Source: Alopecurus myosuroides
Lineage: Eukaryota > Streptophyta > Magnoliopsida > Poales > Poaceae
Assembly: GCA_028641055.1 (NCBI GenBank)
Contig: CM054061.1
Location: 112,600,019-112,664,018 of the forward strand
Direction of reading: 5' to 3'
DNA length: 64,000 bases
The notes below the pieces were generated by a model. It made no database searches. It was not told the origin of the DNA and was given only the letters and a program-made list of their open reading frames with translations. Positions 33,963 to 45,275 of the stretch are shown one piece after another (positions within the stretch are counted from its first letter, which is position 1; the number at the start of each line of letters is the position of its first letter). Made by a program: the position numbers and the translations under genes.

Positions 33963-36893
33963 TCAAGCATCCGAGTCATCATCGCTGTTGTCATTCTCGG
34001 GGGCTTCAGGGATCTCCTCTTCCGGGAGATGTTCACCATGGAGGCGATCTTGGTGGCGTGGCCTTTGATTTCATCAAAGATGGTGGTTCGCTGGGTTTCC
34101 GTGTATCCTTGAGGGATACCGGACGCCACGCGCCAAGACTTGGCACCAGGGTAGTGCATACGCATAAGGCCGAGAGCCATGCATGCACCACCCAGTGCAG
34201 CGGAGCGTAAGGTGGACTCCCTGGACTCCGCCACCTCCAAGACAGCACCCGGAAGTTTCTCAACTTCCGAGAACTCCCCAGTCCTTGTGGGAAGGGACTT
34301 GTTGATCAGCTGCATGCCAGCAGCTCTGATTGAGGTCCACACCTTCCCAAAGGCTCGGATTCTATCAATCCGAGAAAGATCTGGGTTATCTCCTGTTTTT
34401 TCAGACAAAACAGCCAAAAGGTTAAGTGAAAAAGCAGATAAAGAAATCAAGACAGGGAAAAAGTGGTAAAAGAAATAAACTTACCAAGAATCTTGTCGAT
34501 TTCGGAGCCTTCCTCCAGGCGCAGATTTAAGGCATTTTCCAAGTCCTGAATGGTGGACTTGTCCTTTTCCGCCTGCTCGGAAGCCTTGGACTGAGAAATT
34601 CCAAGGGCCAGATTACTGGCTTCCAGATCGTTTTTGGCCTTCATAAGCTCCTTATGAAGGTCCAAGTTCTCCTGACGGAGACTGGCAGCATTACCGGCAT
34701 CTTCAGCTATTTCCTTGGCCTTGGCCAAAGCAGATGGAAAGCAGGGAAACAATTCCGAGTTTAGAAAAACCTCGAGAAAAGTACTTAGACAAAAAGCTGA
34801 ATCAAAAAACTTCAGAGGAAAAAATTTACCCGTTGTTTTCGACAGCTACAGCTGAGACGATGCCAGCTCCGCCTCTTTCACATCAAAAATAGAAAGAAGA
34901 TTTCTAACTTCTTTATTCTTGACGGAAAGTTTATTGAAAACTTCCATGTTAATGGATTCAGCGGTTTGCTGGAACACGACAAGGAAAAGAGTAACTAAAA
35001 AGCATCAAGGCGAAAAGTATACATTTTGCTTAATGCTTGGGGGCTAGAGTTAAATACCTGGCTCATTCGCTGCAAATCCGCCAAGTTTTCATTGAACTCT
35101 TTTGCGTATTCCGCAAAAAGAATTCCGGCCGCGCTTAGGCCATTGTTGAGGTTCTTGAAGTCCTTGTCAAATGTGGGAATATCCTCATCGGTTGTTCGAG
35201 AAGAATTTCCCACCTCTGGGGCCGCCCTTTCCCTCGTGTTCGTGTCCGGCACAACGGGCTGGCTGGGCTCCAAAGACTCGGTGGTGGGGGCTGTGGCATG
35301 CTCTTCTGCCATCATGGACGGTGTGTCCGGTGCGATGACGGGAGAAGGTTGAGAGCCTCTGCTGGACACAACCTTGTGCCTTTTCAGCTTCTTTGGCTTT
35401 AAGGTAGAAGGAGGCAGGCTAAAGGCAAAAAACAAAAAACCCGGAAAAAGTTAAAACTCCGAAGACAAAAGAAAACTATGACAAAAGAAAATAACCCGGA
35501 TGCTCTAACCTGGAGGTGGCGACGGGAACCCCGTCAAGATCAATGATTTCCTCAGAGGAGGAGATCTTCTTGCGCTTTCTCCCACCTGCAAAGGCGGCGC
35601 GCAACGCCGCCAGTTCAGCTTCGGAGGCCAGCTCCGATTCGGGAAGGTCGACAATCTGTCGAAAAGAAAAAGCAGAGTTAGAAGCGAAAAATCCGAGAAA
35701 ACGTGGAAAACCCAAATGACGGAAAATAATACCTTGGGAACCGGGTTGTCGGCCGTATACATTGGCCGACTAGCTTCATATTGGTCGCGGGATGCGACCA
35801 ACTGGTTCACACGCCTCCGCAAATCCCTCACGGCCCAGTCTTTGCTGGTTGTCCGCATCTTGTCGCTGGTGCCCGTATACTCGCAAAGGAGACGGCCACC
35901 ATGGTTGGCTAATGGTTGGATCCGCCTATCCAACTAGCAAAGGACTGTGTCCATGCCGGTTAGAGGCGGATCAGAGGAAGTGAGTTTGGCGATGCGCCGC
36001 TTGATCCTTAGAAGATCAGGCGGCAGAACTTGGACGGCTTCAGTTCCCCAATTTTCTTGGGGAACAGCAGCAGTGTTTGAGAAACGTGGAACCTCGATGG
36101 CCTTTTTCGGGAAAGGGACATCGGGGTGATAAAATAAGCAACCCGTCCAAAACTTGACGGATTCCGAGGTTTTTATCTTGGGGAACCAGTCCTCCCTAAA
36201 TCTCCGAAGAGTGAAGGAAATGGTTCCGCAAGTCGGGAGTGCGCCCTCCGAAGAGTTCCGCTTAACCCCGAAGCAGTATAACCAGAAATCTAATCTAGTT
36301 TCTATGCCTAGAAAACCCTCGAAGAGGGTCTGAAAGCCGGCCATATACAGAATAGAATTTGGTGGCAGGTTATGGGGTTGGATATTGTAATGGGAGAGGA
36401 CCTGGAGGAAGAAGGCAGAAGGTGGCAGTCCCATACCTCTCAGAAGGTGGGAGGAGAGAAGAACCCGTTCTCCGTTGTTTGGCATGGGTTCGTTCTCGTC
36501 CTCCGGAAGCTGCCACTTCCCTTTCAGCACCAACCCCTCCTTTTCCATGTTTGGAAGGAGGGACGGCGGAATGCTGCAGGCAATCCAATTGCCGGCAGTC
36601 TCCATTTCTTCGTCGACTCCGGCGGCGGCGGACGCGGCGGCCGCGAGCTCGTCGCCAACGAGCGCGATTTTCTCCTCCGCCGTCTCGGGAGCGAACGGCG
36701 GAGAGGGCGCGGAGCTCGAACCCGCAAGATCCACGACGGCGGAAGGATCTCCTTCGTTCGCTGCGGTGCCCGCGGTCTTCACCGGCTCGCCGCTGGCGTG
36801 CGTTGGGGAATCCAACATAGGATCCACCGTGTTGATGATATCCTCGATGTCTTGCGTGACGGTGCGGGCGGGCGAAGACGACGGAGATGCCAT
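33963..36893 (-). pseudogene. Antisense multi-exon gene in the Tat element 3' region (gypsy-type 'transposase 28' family)
   Basis: Reading on the minus strand, exons by splice sites are about 36893-35733, 35655-35510, 35418-35058, 34978-34830, a fifth ending at 34495, and 34392-33963. The protein starts MASPSSSPARTVTQDIEDII. Its conserved block is LPPSAFFLQVLSHYNIQPHN, then PPNSILYMAGFQTLFEGFLG and GALPTCGTISF, which resembles the 'putative gypsy type transposon' family PF04195. A Lys/Arg patch (GGRKRKKISSS) and a coiled coil in exon 5 (LRQENLDLHKELMKAKNDLE) follow. The end is acidic. Two in-frame TAG codons (35934-35936 and one in exon 4) and a probable frameshift near 34050 disable this copy. 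Its role in the element is unknown. A second, diverged copy lies at 63551-64000. Confidence 0.75.
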
Positions 36894-37030
36894 TAGGTGG
36901 CGGCGCTGGCTCGCCTCCGGTGAGGTTTTAGGCGCGGTGCGCGTTCAGAAATCTCTCTCTGCTGGAAGCTTGGGCGCTGTAATGGCGTTCGAAGTGGGTG
37001 CAGAAGGTTTTTCTAGAGGACGAAGAAGGC

Positions 37031-37039
37031 TATTTATAG
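37031..37039 (-). promoter_or_regulatory. TATA box of the antisense gene
   Basis: On the minus strand the sequence reads CCGGCTATAAATAGCC, a strong plant TATA box about 140 bp upstream of the antisense ATG at 36893 and outside the 3' LTR. It suggests the antisense gene has its own promoter. Confidence 0.65.
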
Positions 37040-37420
37040 CCGGAAATCCGTCATGATACGTGCTAACGGCTCTTTTGACCGTTGGATGATCAATGCGTGT
37101 CACTCGCCGGAAAATCCGGGAAATGAATCGACAGGGTGATTATGGCTATCTCCTTGTTTCCCGCGAGAATCTGTCAGAGATACGTTTCTGGGTTTCCCGC
37201 TTGAAACCCAAACGTCCCTTACGTCAGCATGATTAAAGCGCTGACGTAGGAGGTTCCTTCTCCACGAAGGATCGTGTGAGAAAAGCCGGATTTTCAGAAT
37301 TCCGATTTTTACGTTGTCATCTCTTTTCAAAGAAGAATAAGAAGAATCAAGACTGCTGGCCAATATTTCTCGGACAATATACATTTGGCGAAAGACGGCG
37401 AATCCGAGTTTTAATCCTTC

Positions 37421-37431
37421 TTGGGGGCTAC
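37421..37431 (+). other. Polypurine tract of the Tat-like element
   Basis: TTGGGGGCTAC directly precedes the 3' LTR, a typical plus-strand priming site for grass Gypsy elements. Confidence 0.8.
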
Positions 37432-37972
37432 TGTCGGATATATACTGAATAAGGGTATATCAGATGGTGGTCATAAGTGCCGGATTACTAGGGTGGCCCA
37501 AGTGGTAGTCGGCTATGGTCCATTGGGCGGCCCAGTAAGCTGACGCGCAGAAGCCGGATTCTAGAAGGACCCGGATCACGGCCCACGTGATCTGGCTTGG
37601 AGGAGAAGTCAGATTCCTTACTTTCCAAGTTAATAGCTACCGTAGTTTTTTAGGTTTCCTACTCTGTATTCCCTAACCCGGCTATTATATAAAGCTGGAA
37701 GGGAGATATGATAGATAGAGAAGAAGATATAGGCTAACTCGCCGGGAAGTTGATCCTCAGCGAATAGCTAAACCGAACCTCACATTGTAATTGTATACAC
37801 AGGCTTTAGTCCTGATTAGTGAGATTGCAGGAGTAGGAATGTCATATCATTACGACGTATCGAACCTGGGTAAATCCCGTGTCTTTGTCTTCAACGCGAT
37901 CCCGTTCCTCCACGTCTCTACCCGTAGTCTCATGGCACCCCCGTCTATGAAAACTACTACGATGTCTCGACA
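37432..37972 (+). repeat. 3' LTR (541 bp)
   Basis: It matches the 5' LTR apart from about 16 substitutions, one extra A near the start and an extra 8 bp (about 37729). It ends CTCGACA, followed by the ACATG target duplication. Confidence 0.93.
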
Positions 37973-37977
37973 ACATG

Positions 37978-40110
37978 ACTCAGATCGGACAGAAAAAAAA
38001 TAGCACGGAAAGGAAAGGAACAAATTGCGTCTACACATTGAAAATGAAAAAATAAGAACACGAGAAACAAAAACTTAGAACACCCCAGAAGTAATGACAC
38101 AATTAACTATACATGAGGGAACAGAAAAAATAACATCATAGAGTACGGAATATATTTCATCCAAGAAAAAATAAGTTTGTGGAAATAATTTTCTCAAATA
38201 AAATGGGAAAATCTTTCGGAACAAAGGAACAACTAGGTATACACTAGGTAACAAAATTTAGACAAACGTAAGCCAAGTTTAACCATGTTTGGAACAAAAA
38301 TTTCGACCAAAGGAACAAAAGTTCAAATATATTTGGAACAAAATCGCAATTAGAAAAAGGGAGAAAATCTAGGAACAAATGTTTGGAATAAGTTCTAGGA
38401 ACAAAATCTAGAAACAAATGGTTGAAACAAAAATAATTCGAACAAAAATTATAAACAAATGGTTGGAACAAAAAAAATGATAGGAACAAAATATAAGAAC
38501 AAATGCTTGAAACAAATGCTAGGGTCAAATGATTGGAACAAAATGCTTGGAACAAAATTTAGAAATAAATGCTTGAAACAAATGTTAGAAACAAAATCTA
38601 GGAACACATGAGGAACAATTGTTTGGAACAAATGCTAGAAACAAAATCTAGGGACAAATGATTGAAACGAAATCTAGGAACAAAAATTTCAAACAAATGC
38701 TAGGAAAAAAATTATTGGAACAAAATGCTTGGAGGGAACAAATGCTAGGAACAAAATCTAGGAACAAATACTTGGAACAAATGTTAGAAACAAAATCTAG
38801 AACAAATGCTAGGAACAAATGTTAGAAACAAAATCTAGAAACAAATGATTGGAAAAAAATGCTTAGAAACAAATGTTAGGAACAAAATCTAGAAAAAATG
38901 CTAGGAAGAAAATCTAGCAACAAATGCTAGGAATAAAATTCTTGGAACAAATGATATTTATTGGAACAAAAACTATCTAGGGGAACAAAGTTCCAAGTTA
39001 GTAAGAACTGTGTAGATGAACAACTATACCTATATATAGGAACAAAGTTCCATGAATGTGGAAACAAACAAGAACTATATGTAGGAACAAAGGTCCATTG
39101 ATGTGGGAATAAAGTTCCAACTTTATACGACCTATATAGAGGAACAAAGTTCCAAGTTAATATCTATATGAAGGAACAAAGTTCCATGAATGTGGGAAAA
39201 AAATAAGAACCATATGTAGGACCAAAGGTCCATTGATGTAGGAATAAAGTTCCAAGTTGATAAGAACTATCTAGATCAGGGAACAAAGTTCCAAGTTGAT
39301 AAGAACTATCTAGATGAAGGAACAAAGTTCCATGAATGTTGGAACAAAACAAGAACCATGCGTAGCAATAAATGTCCATTGACGTGGGAACAAAGTTCCA
39401 AGTTCATAAGAACTATCTAAAGAACAAAGTTCCCAGTTGACAAGAAATATGTATATGAACAACTAGACCTATATAAAAGAACAAAGTTTCATTAATGTCG
39501 GAACAAACAAAAGCCATATGTAGGGAAAAAAATTCATATTTATGCAACAAGTTTCCAAAGTTGATACGGAATATCTAGAGGAATAAAATTCCAAGTTGAT
39601 AAGAACTATCTAGACGAACAACTATACGTATATATAGGAACAAAGTTCCATGAATATGGGAAGAAACAAGAATCATATGTCGGAACAAAGGTCCATTAAC
39701 GTGGGAACAAAGTTCCAAGTGTATAAGAACTATTTAGAGAAACAAAGTTCTCAGTTGATATCTAGATGAAGGAACAAAGTTCCATAGATATAGGAACAAA
39801 AGTCCGTTGATGTAGGAACAAAAAATTCAAACAAATTTAAGAAACAAAAAGGTCAATGGAGATAGGAACCAAGAACTCCATGGAGGAACAAAGTTCCATA
39901 GAGAAAGGGATATAACTATGAACAAAAAACTCGGGCAATAAATTTAGGAACAAAATTTTCACCAAAAGATAGGAACAAAAAATCTATAGAGAAAAGAACA
40001 AAATTTTATGGACATAGAAACAAATGCTCGAAATAAAAGGTATAAAAATAAATTTTAAAATAAAAATCTTTGTAAATAGAAGAAACAAATAGTGATACAG
40101 TGTAAACGAG
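37978..40110. repeat. 2-kb array of GGAACAAA-type short repeats
   Basis: GGAACAAA or AGAAACAAAATCTA phrases recur every 10-25 bp. The first half (about 38240-38990) uses a GGAACAAATGCTAGAAAC pattern. The second half (about 38990-39900) uses GGAACAAAGTTCCA, a palindrome (GGAAC, AAA, GTTCC) that I count at least ten times, within a looser unit that includes TTGATAAGAACTATCTAGA. No coding frame is credible, and minus-strand frames rich in Phe/Val/Leu are repeat artefacts. The array starts at the 3' target duplication of the Tat element, so that element inserted at or near its edge. Confidence 0.85.
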
Positions 40111-41070
40111 GCATACTGAAAAACGTTGGAAAGCAAAAAATATTTTAAAAAATAGTGAATGAAACATATCAAAGAAAAAAAAGGAGAAAATGTAAAACTA
40201 AAATTTTAAATTAGATATTTTTTTTAATAAAGGTACAAAATGATATGCATATAAAAAAAGGTGCTATTTAAAAGAAAAAATAAAAAGAAAAGAAGGAAAA
40301 TACAAAGAAAAAGATGTGAAAATAAACATATGAAAGAAAAAATGAAAAAAAAAGATTCTGACCACTAGCCCCTAGTAAAGTACGTGAGTTGTGCTCTTAA
40401 TTGATCACACCATTTGGTGAGATGGTGGCCCATTGTGCCGAAATGCATGATAAGTAACAAAACAATGATTAAAAAGTTACGTGCGTGAGCTAGTTGTACG
40501 TAAGCTAATTTTATTTTTGAGTGGAACGTACGTGAGGCGAAGCATCTTCGCTCCAACGAAGCACCACGAAGGAACACAATTGGACCGGTCCAGGAATGAC
40601 GATCCTTACACGAAACGGTAGCATGCATCGCTCGGGAGATGGGGAGTGAATTCCCGGGCTTGGTTCCGGAATCCGGATCGACTTCCACAAGAGCATTTTT
40701 GCGACTTATGCCCGTAATTAATGGGCTATGCCGGACCTACATGTCAGGCCATTATATGGGCCGTGCTGGACCGACACGCGTGCTCGGCCAAGCGGCCCTA
40801 GGCACGGGCGTGCCACGGACCGGGCATGGGCCGTTTAATCCGTATGTGCATTTTGGGGAGGGTATGTCTCCAACTAGTGGTTTCTCATGTCAATGTCATC
40901 ATGTGCATTTTGGGGAGCGAGTAAACTCCGTCTCCCCACCAAACTCCGTCTCCCACCCCAAAACTCCGCCTCCCACTCCCACCCCCGCCAGGACCAGCAG
41001 CAGCCGCCGCCCCCTCCCCCCTCCCCCACAGCTTCCCACAAATCCTCGCAACAAACCCTCCTTCCAGTCC
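40111..41070. other. Upstream region of the PIR2/DUF3615-type gene
   Basis: AT-rich at first, then GC-rich from 40650. A GGGCC/CCGACACG-rich segment (40730-40850) resembles 20890-21060. TGTGCATTTTGGGGAG occurs twice (near 40845 and 40902). A frame continuous with the gene runs back to 40639, but its residues look like untranslated sequence, so I start the gene at 41071. Confidence 0.5.
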
Positions 41071-44000
41071 ATGGCCTCAGCCGTCATCGCCAGGACCAGC
41101 AGCAGCAGCAGCAGCCGCCGCCGCTTCAGCGGCAGCTTCCGCAGCCGCAGCCGGAACCGTAGCCGTATCAGTGAGCCACAGATCTATGGGCCGAGGACAC
41201 TCGATGACGAGCCTCCCATCGTCCCAAAAGGGGAGAGAGATGAGCTTAGATCGGAGCTTCTTTGTAAGATTGAGAGCTGTTACGGACAGGTGAAGCTCCG
41301 GGGCGTCGTCGATGCGGGCTTCTGTTTCGGACTCCTAGATCCCGTCTCAAACATCGTCGCCGGCATCGTGATTGCCAGCTCCGTGAAACTCGACCCCGAC
41401 CCCGTTGTATCTTTAGCAAACAAGAGTAAACCGGATCTGATCGGGAACATGAACCAACAGTCGCTCAAGGGCCTCGTCGCCTTCCTGGCCGCCCTCTTCC
41501 CCCACCTCAACGAAGTCAAGGCCATGTGGTATCTCAACAAAGCCGATTTGGATCCCCTCGTCGCCGCACGCCTCGTCATCCAGCACCGCGGTATGGAGCA
41601 GAGTTTCGGGTTTTCGTCCGACACCACGGTCGCAGCCGTTGAAACGGCCCTCAGATGTGCCGCAGCTGCCGCCCAGCATCCCAGCCCGAAGCAGTTCGCT
41701 TTAGGGTGGAAGTTACTCTCACATTTTCTGGAGAGGGTCGCCACCGTGCTGTCAGGCCCTTGTGCATCCTCGGATCATTTTCAGTCCATTGCAATCAGAA
41801 ATATTCTGCTCATGAAACCTCGGCCATCAGTTTTCAGCCTGGAGAAATCATGGGATCTTGCCGCTTCTCGTCTCCACAAGCTCAGTCCAGACCTCTTAGG
41901 GACATGTATGAAGGTATTTCCTGAGCGGTCAACTGTGAGGCGTATACTGCTCACCACCATCCATGGATACTACCTGCAGGCGCTTGCTTGGCTGCCCAAG
42001 GAGAGGCTAGGCTCTCAATACCACCACAGCTTACTCCAGGCGGGCCACTGCTATGGTCCACTGGACCCTGTCTCCAACATCATCCTCAATACAATCTGGT
42101 ATAGCCAAGCCTACCCTCTAAACAAAGAAGTTGACTTAGAGATGATCAGCACCAGAGGCCTGCTGCGAATTGCAGTACGATCCTTCTATGGCCTCGTCTC
42201 CTTCCTGTGCACCCGATGCGCCACACACCTCACACCTGATGAAGCCATGCAGCGACTACAGGCGGCTGGGGGCAATCTCCGAATTGCTGATCCTAACCTC
42301 CTTGACGATGATAAAAATGATGATGCTATGGTATCTGCCAGTGTCGAACAAGCCTATGGTGCAGCTGCAGCTGCCGCTCTGCACCCCAAACCCCATGAGC
42401 AGGCACAGCTTCTCAAACCGTCTAATCCAATGTTGCGGATGGTCTCATATTATCTCAAGAATGTTGGCAAGCTCTCCCATGTAGAAGCTGACCATCTTGC
42501 CAAATCTTTGTTCTTTTCAATTAGCGTGTCGGAACAAACTGATCACCCAGAAACAATAATCAAGGTGGTAAGTGGGCCAACCTACATCAGTATGGAACAA
42601 CTCACAAGTAAGTTCTGGAACCAGCATGCTCGAGTCGTCGGAATGGTGAAATCTTTACTTGAAGGATATAGTCAACAACCTGGGGTTAGTTTCTTCTCTC
42701 TCTGCAAAGCAATCTGTAAAGAAGTCTATTCTTCTATTTAACATTTTTCTTTCAATGGTTCAGGTACCCAAATATGAGCTTCATGTTATCTGCGGTGTAA
42801 ATGATCGTGTTGATGGACCTGTTTTCACGGCTCCTTTCCGTGGCACATATCGTTACTCCCACATCAACTTCCTCGCTACCCAATCTGACGGTACACCTCC
42901 AACCCTCTTCTTTGCTGAATGTCACAACGATGACACTCAGGAGATCGGCTGCTGCTGCCCTGTGGTTATGCCACCTCCAGGCACTGGTATGCTGTTGTTT
43001 CGCCATTGTTATTTAGCATTTTCTATCAATTAGATATATAAATCTCTGTTATTCGGTCAACAAATTTTGAATCTGCCTTGTCACGCCTTGCAACAGTGCA
43101 AGATGTCCTCTGACATTGCCTCTGCCCAAACATGTACACTCAATTTTCCTCAATAAGTAGATTTAAGTTGTAAGATTTCTACCTATTTCTATCCCCATTT
43201 TGTTGTACTCCCTCTATCTCATATTAATTGTCTCAAAGTTAGACAAAAGTAGATGTATCTAACACTAAAATATGCCTAGATACATCTATTTTTGTCTAAC
43301 TTTGAGACAGTTAATATGAGACGGAGGGAGTACATAGTTGGGATAATGCTTTGAATTGGAGTATGACCTAGATAATAGGTGTTGTCCATGTTTAATAAAT
43401 TTTCTGTAGAATCCTTGCTGTTAGTGGCCTAAAAGGCACATGTAAGTATATCGAGTTGGATGAACAGGTCAACTGCATCGTGTGTGGCAAACAGAAACAA
43501 CAACACAATGCATATAGTTTCAGAGAAAGTAAATAGATATACTGTATTGCAAATTTGCAACTATTACCTCAGTGTTTGGAACATGAAAGCAAAGAATATT
43601 TGATATGAACTGAGGCTAGGAAGGTGCGGTCGAACGTTTGGTGGTCCCGTGCATATCGCACGGGCAGGGGAGAAGTCGGCTGGCCTTCGGCTAGTCGAGC
43701 ATGTAGGGAGAGTCAGCAGGCGATGTGGTGCCAGGGATGGAGGTTGGGATGGGCATCAGCCTCTTTGACATACTCAGCTTCACCTCATACACGGCAGATG
43801 GCACCGGAGAACAAGGAGGTGGCGGAATTGGCTTCAGGGAGAGCGCATGTGGGCGGAGGAGTAGGAGGAAGGAGACATGGTTGGAAGAGAGAGGCCGAGA
43901 AGGTTCGGTTGTCACTAGAGATCAAGTCCGTGCTCAAATTCCAGTGCCTCCTTTGGAGTTTTCAATGGGAGAAGAACCAGAGATGTGACAACTGGGAGAT

Positions 44001-45275
44001 GGGATGGATTCATGAATCAGGAGAACTCTACAAACGGGCCATGTAGGGCAAAGAGAATGGTGCAGCTGTGTCGCTGCTCGGTTCGAGTGTTGTGGGCAGC
44101 GAGGTGGGTGCAGGAATTCTAGGGAGCTTAGAGCTTTTAAGGATGTAAACCGTGATGCATTTTCACCCCAGTTGACCATAGGATAATTTTAGATATTCTT
44201 ACAAGGAGATCTGAGTGCGATAAAAAAAATCACAGCACCGAGGATTCTCTCACGAACTGTGTGGGCCTACAGTTTTACCCAAATGCATTGATACTTCCCT
44301 GTATTGTTTCTGTTCGCATTGTTGTTCAGTATCCTTGACCAAGGTTTTCATGTTGCTGAGTCCAGTCAAGTCGAGCTGAGCCCATGGAGTTGAGTCGATG
44401 GTGACAACTGTTCGGCGTAATAATAATATATAATATGAATGTAAATATGAAATTATACCTCAATATGGCAGCAAATTAGGAAATTTAGCTACATAAATAC
44501 ATCGAGATAATACAATAGTAGTTGATGGCATAACACACATTCCCAAGCCTCAAGTCATGTTTGTGTAGATGATGGAACGGCGTCTTTGAACTTCAGCTGC
44601 ATCTTCCTGTGTGGTTGACTTGGGACACTTCTTCAGATCACTGAATTCAATCAGTCTACCTATGGTAATCCCCATTTTGGTGGTCCATCGTTGGAATACA
44701 GATTCGAATACTTTAGTATGTGTACCATGAGGCATTTTCACCCTAATTGACCTTGCTAGATTTTCTTTATGTTTCTACAAGGAGATCCGTTGTGATAACA
44801 TATATTAAGTCAAGGAACTGCAAGATACGTCACTAACTTTCTAGGTCTACAATTTTACACAAATGCATTGATCCTTTCTTGCATTATTTCTGTTCTCATC
44901 GTTGTTTAGTCCTTGGCCAAAAACGAGTAATTTCCATCACTACCATTATCCAGTACTACATTAAATGTATTCTGATTTTTGTATGTATGTGTGGCAGAAC
45001 AAGTCCGTTGCCTTTACTGTGAGTATAACGGGAGCAGGATTGTGCACCCAGCACAGGGGACTTTCCATGGGCGTGATGTATTTGAGAAGATGTGGGGCGG
45101 AGAAAAACTATATTCACATTGGTACAACAATGATGGCATAATCAGACACAGTATCAAGGCAACCTTTTGGGTGGATTGTCTGGAGGACGATTGCATCTAC
45201 AATACCTACCGTTGTGATGATAAGCTAATCTCCGGACAAGAGGGAGATCTTGACGATGAAGGGGTATGGGACTAA
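41071..45275 (+). CDS. Grass protein with two PIR2-like helical domains and a DUF3615-type C-terminus, 704 aa
   Basis: Exons are 41071-42684, 42764-42986 and 44998-45275, joined by phase 0 and phase 1 introns with GTTAGT and GTATGC donors; the total of 2115 nt is in frame. The ATG at 41071 has a good context (TCCATGGC) and opens a Ser/Arg-rich N-terminus ([10 protein letters not shown] from a CAG-type repeat). Two helical regions share a signature: [20 protein letters not shown] and [20 protein letters not shown], so the domain is duplicated. The C-terminal part has [29 protein letters not shown] and, across the long intron, [14 protein letters not shown] with a CxxC pair, as in DUF3615-type grass proteins. 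The biochemical role is unknown. No premature stops are seen, so the gene looks intact. Confidence 0.8.
43208..43330. mobile_element. Stowaway MITE in the second intron
   Basis: CTCCCTCTATCTCATATTAA at the left and the inverted TTAATATGAGACGGAGGGAG at the right are terminal inverted repeats. TA duplications flank the element (43206-43207 and 43331-43332). Its 123-bp length and end sequence are classic for Triticeae Stowaway (Tc1/Mariner-type) elements. It has no coding capacity. Confidence 0.95.
44140..44925. repeat. Diverged duplication inside the long intron
   Basis: The segment 44140-44350 reappears, diverged, at about 44717-44925. Shared phrases are GCATTTTCACCC, ACAAGGAGATC, AAATGCATTGAT and ATTTCTGTTC. 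The offset is about 575 bp. It abuts the last exon of the 704-aa gene on the right. Confidence 0.75.

Larger units (their letters stand above)
22268..37972 (+). mobile_element. Full-length defective Gypsy LTR retrotransposon, Tat/RIRE2-like
   Basis: Two LTRs (22268-22799 and 37432-37972) begin TGTCGGATATATACTG and end TCTCGACA. The element is flanked by the 5-bp duplication ACATG (22263-22267 and 37973-37977). Domain order is gag, protease, reverse transcriptase, RNase H, a second RNase H-like domain and integrase, followed by a long 3' region with an antisense gene. The dual RNase H and 3' antisense gene fit the Tat lineage. Stops and frameshifts disable the polyprotein, and a LARD-like element is inserted in gag. 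Hand alignment of the LTRs gave about 16 substitutions (12 of them transitions) and two indels (1 and 8 bp), so about 3% divergence. Confidence 0.95.

Noticed and set aside
36359..37056. Plus-strand frames over the antisense gene (153-193 residues)
   Set aside because: They are shadows of the minus-strand exon that carries the conserved protein block.
38244..39379. Minus-strand frames rich in Phe, Val and Leu
   Set aside because: They translate the GGAACAAA array in reverse and have repeat-derived composition only.
40639..41070. Upstream extension of the 704-aa protein to an ATG at 40639
   Set aside because: The extra residues have no domain, cross a GC-rich repeat-like segment and end in a proline/serine tract. 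The ATG at 41071 has a better context.
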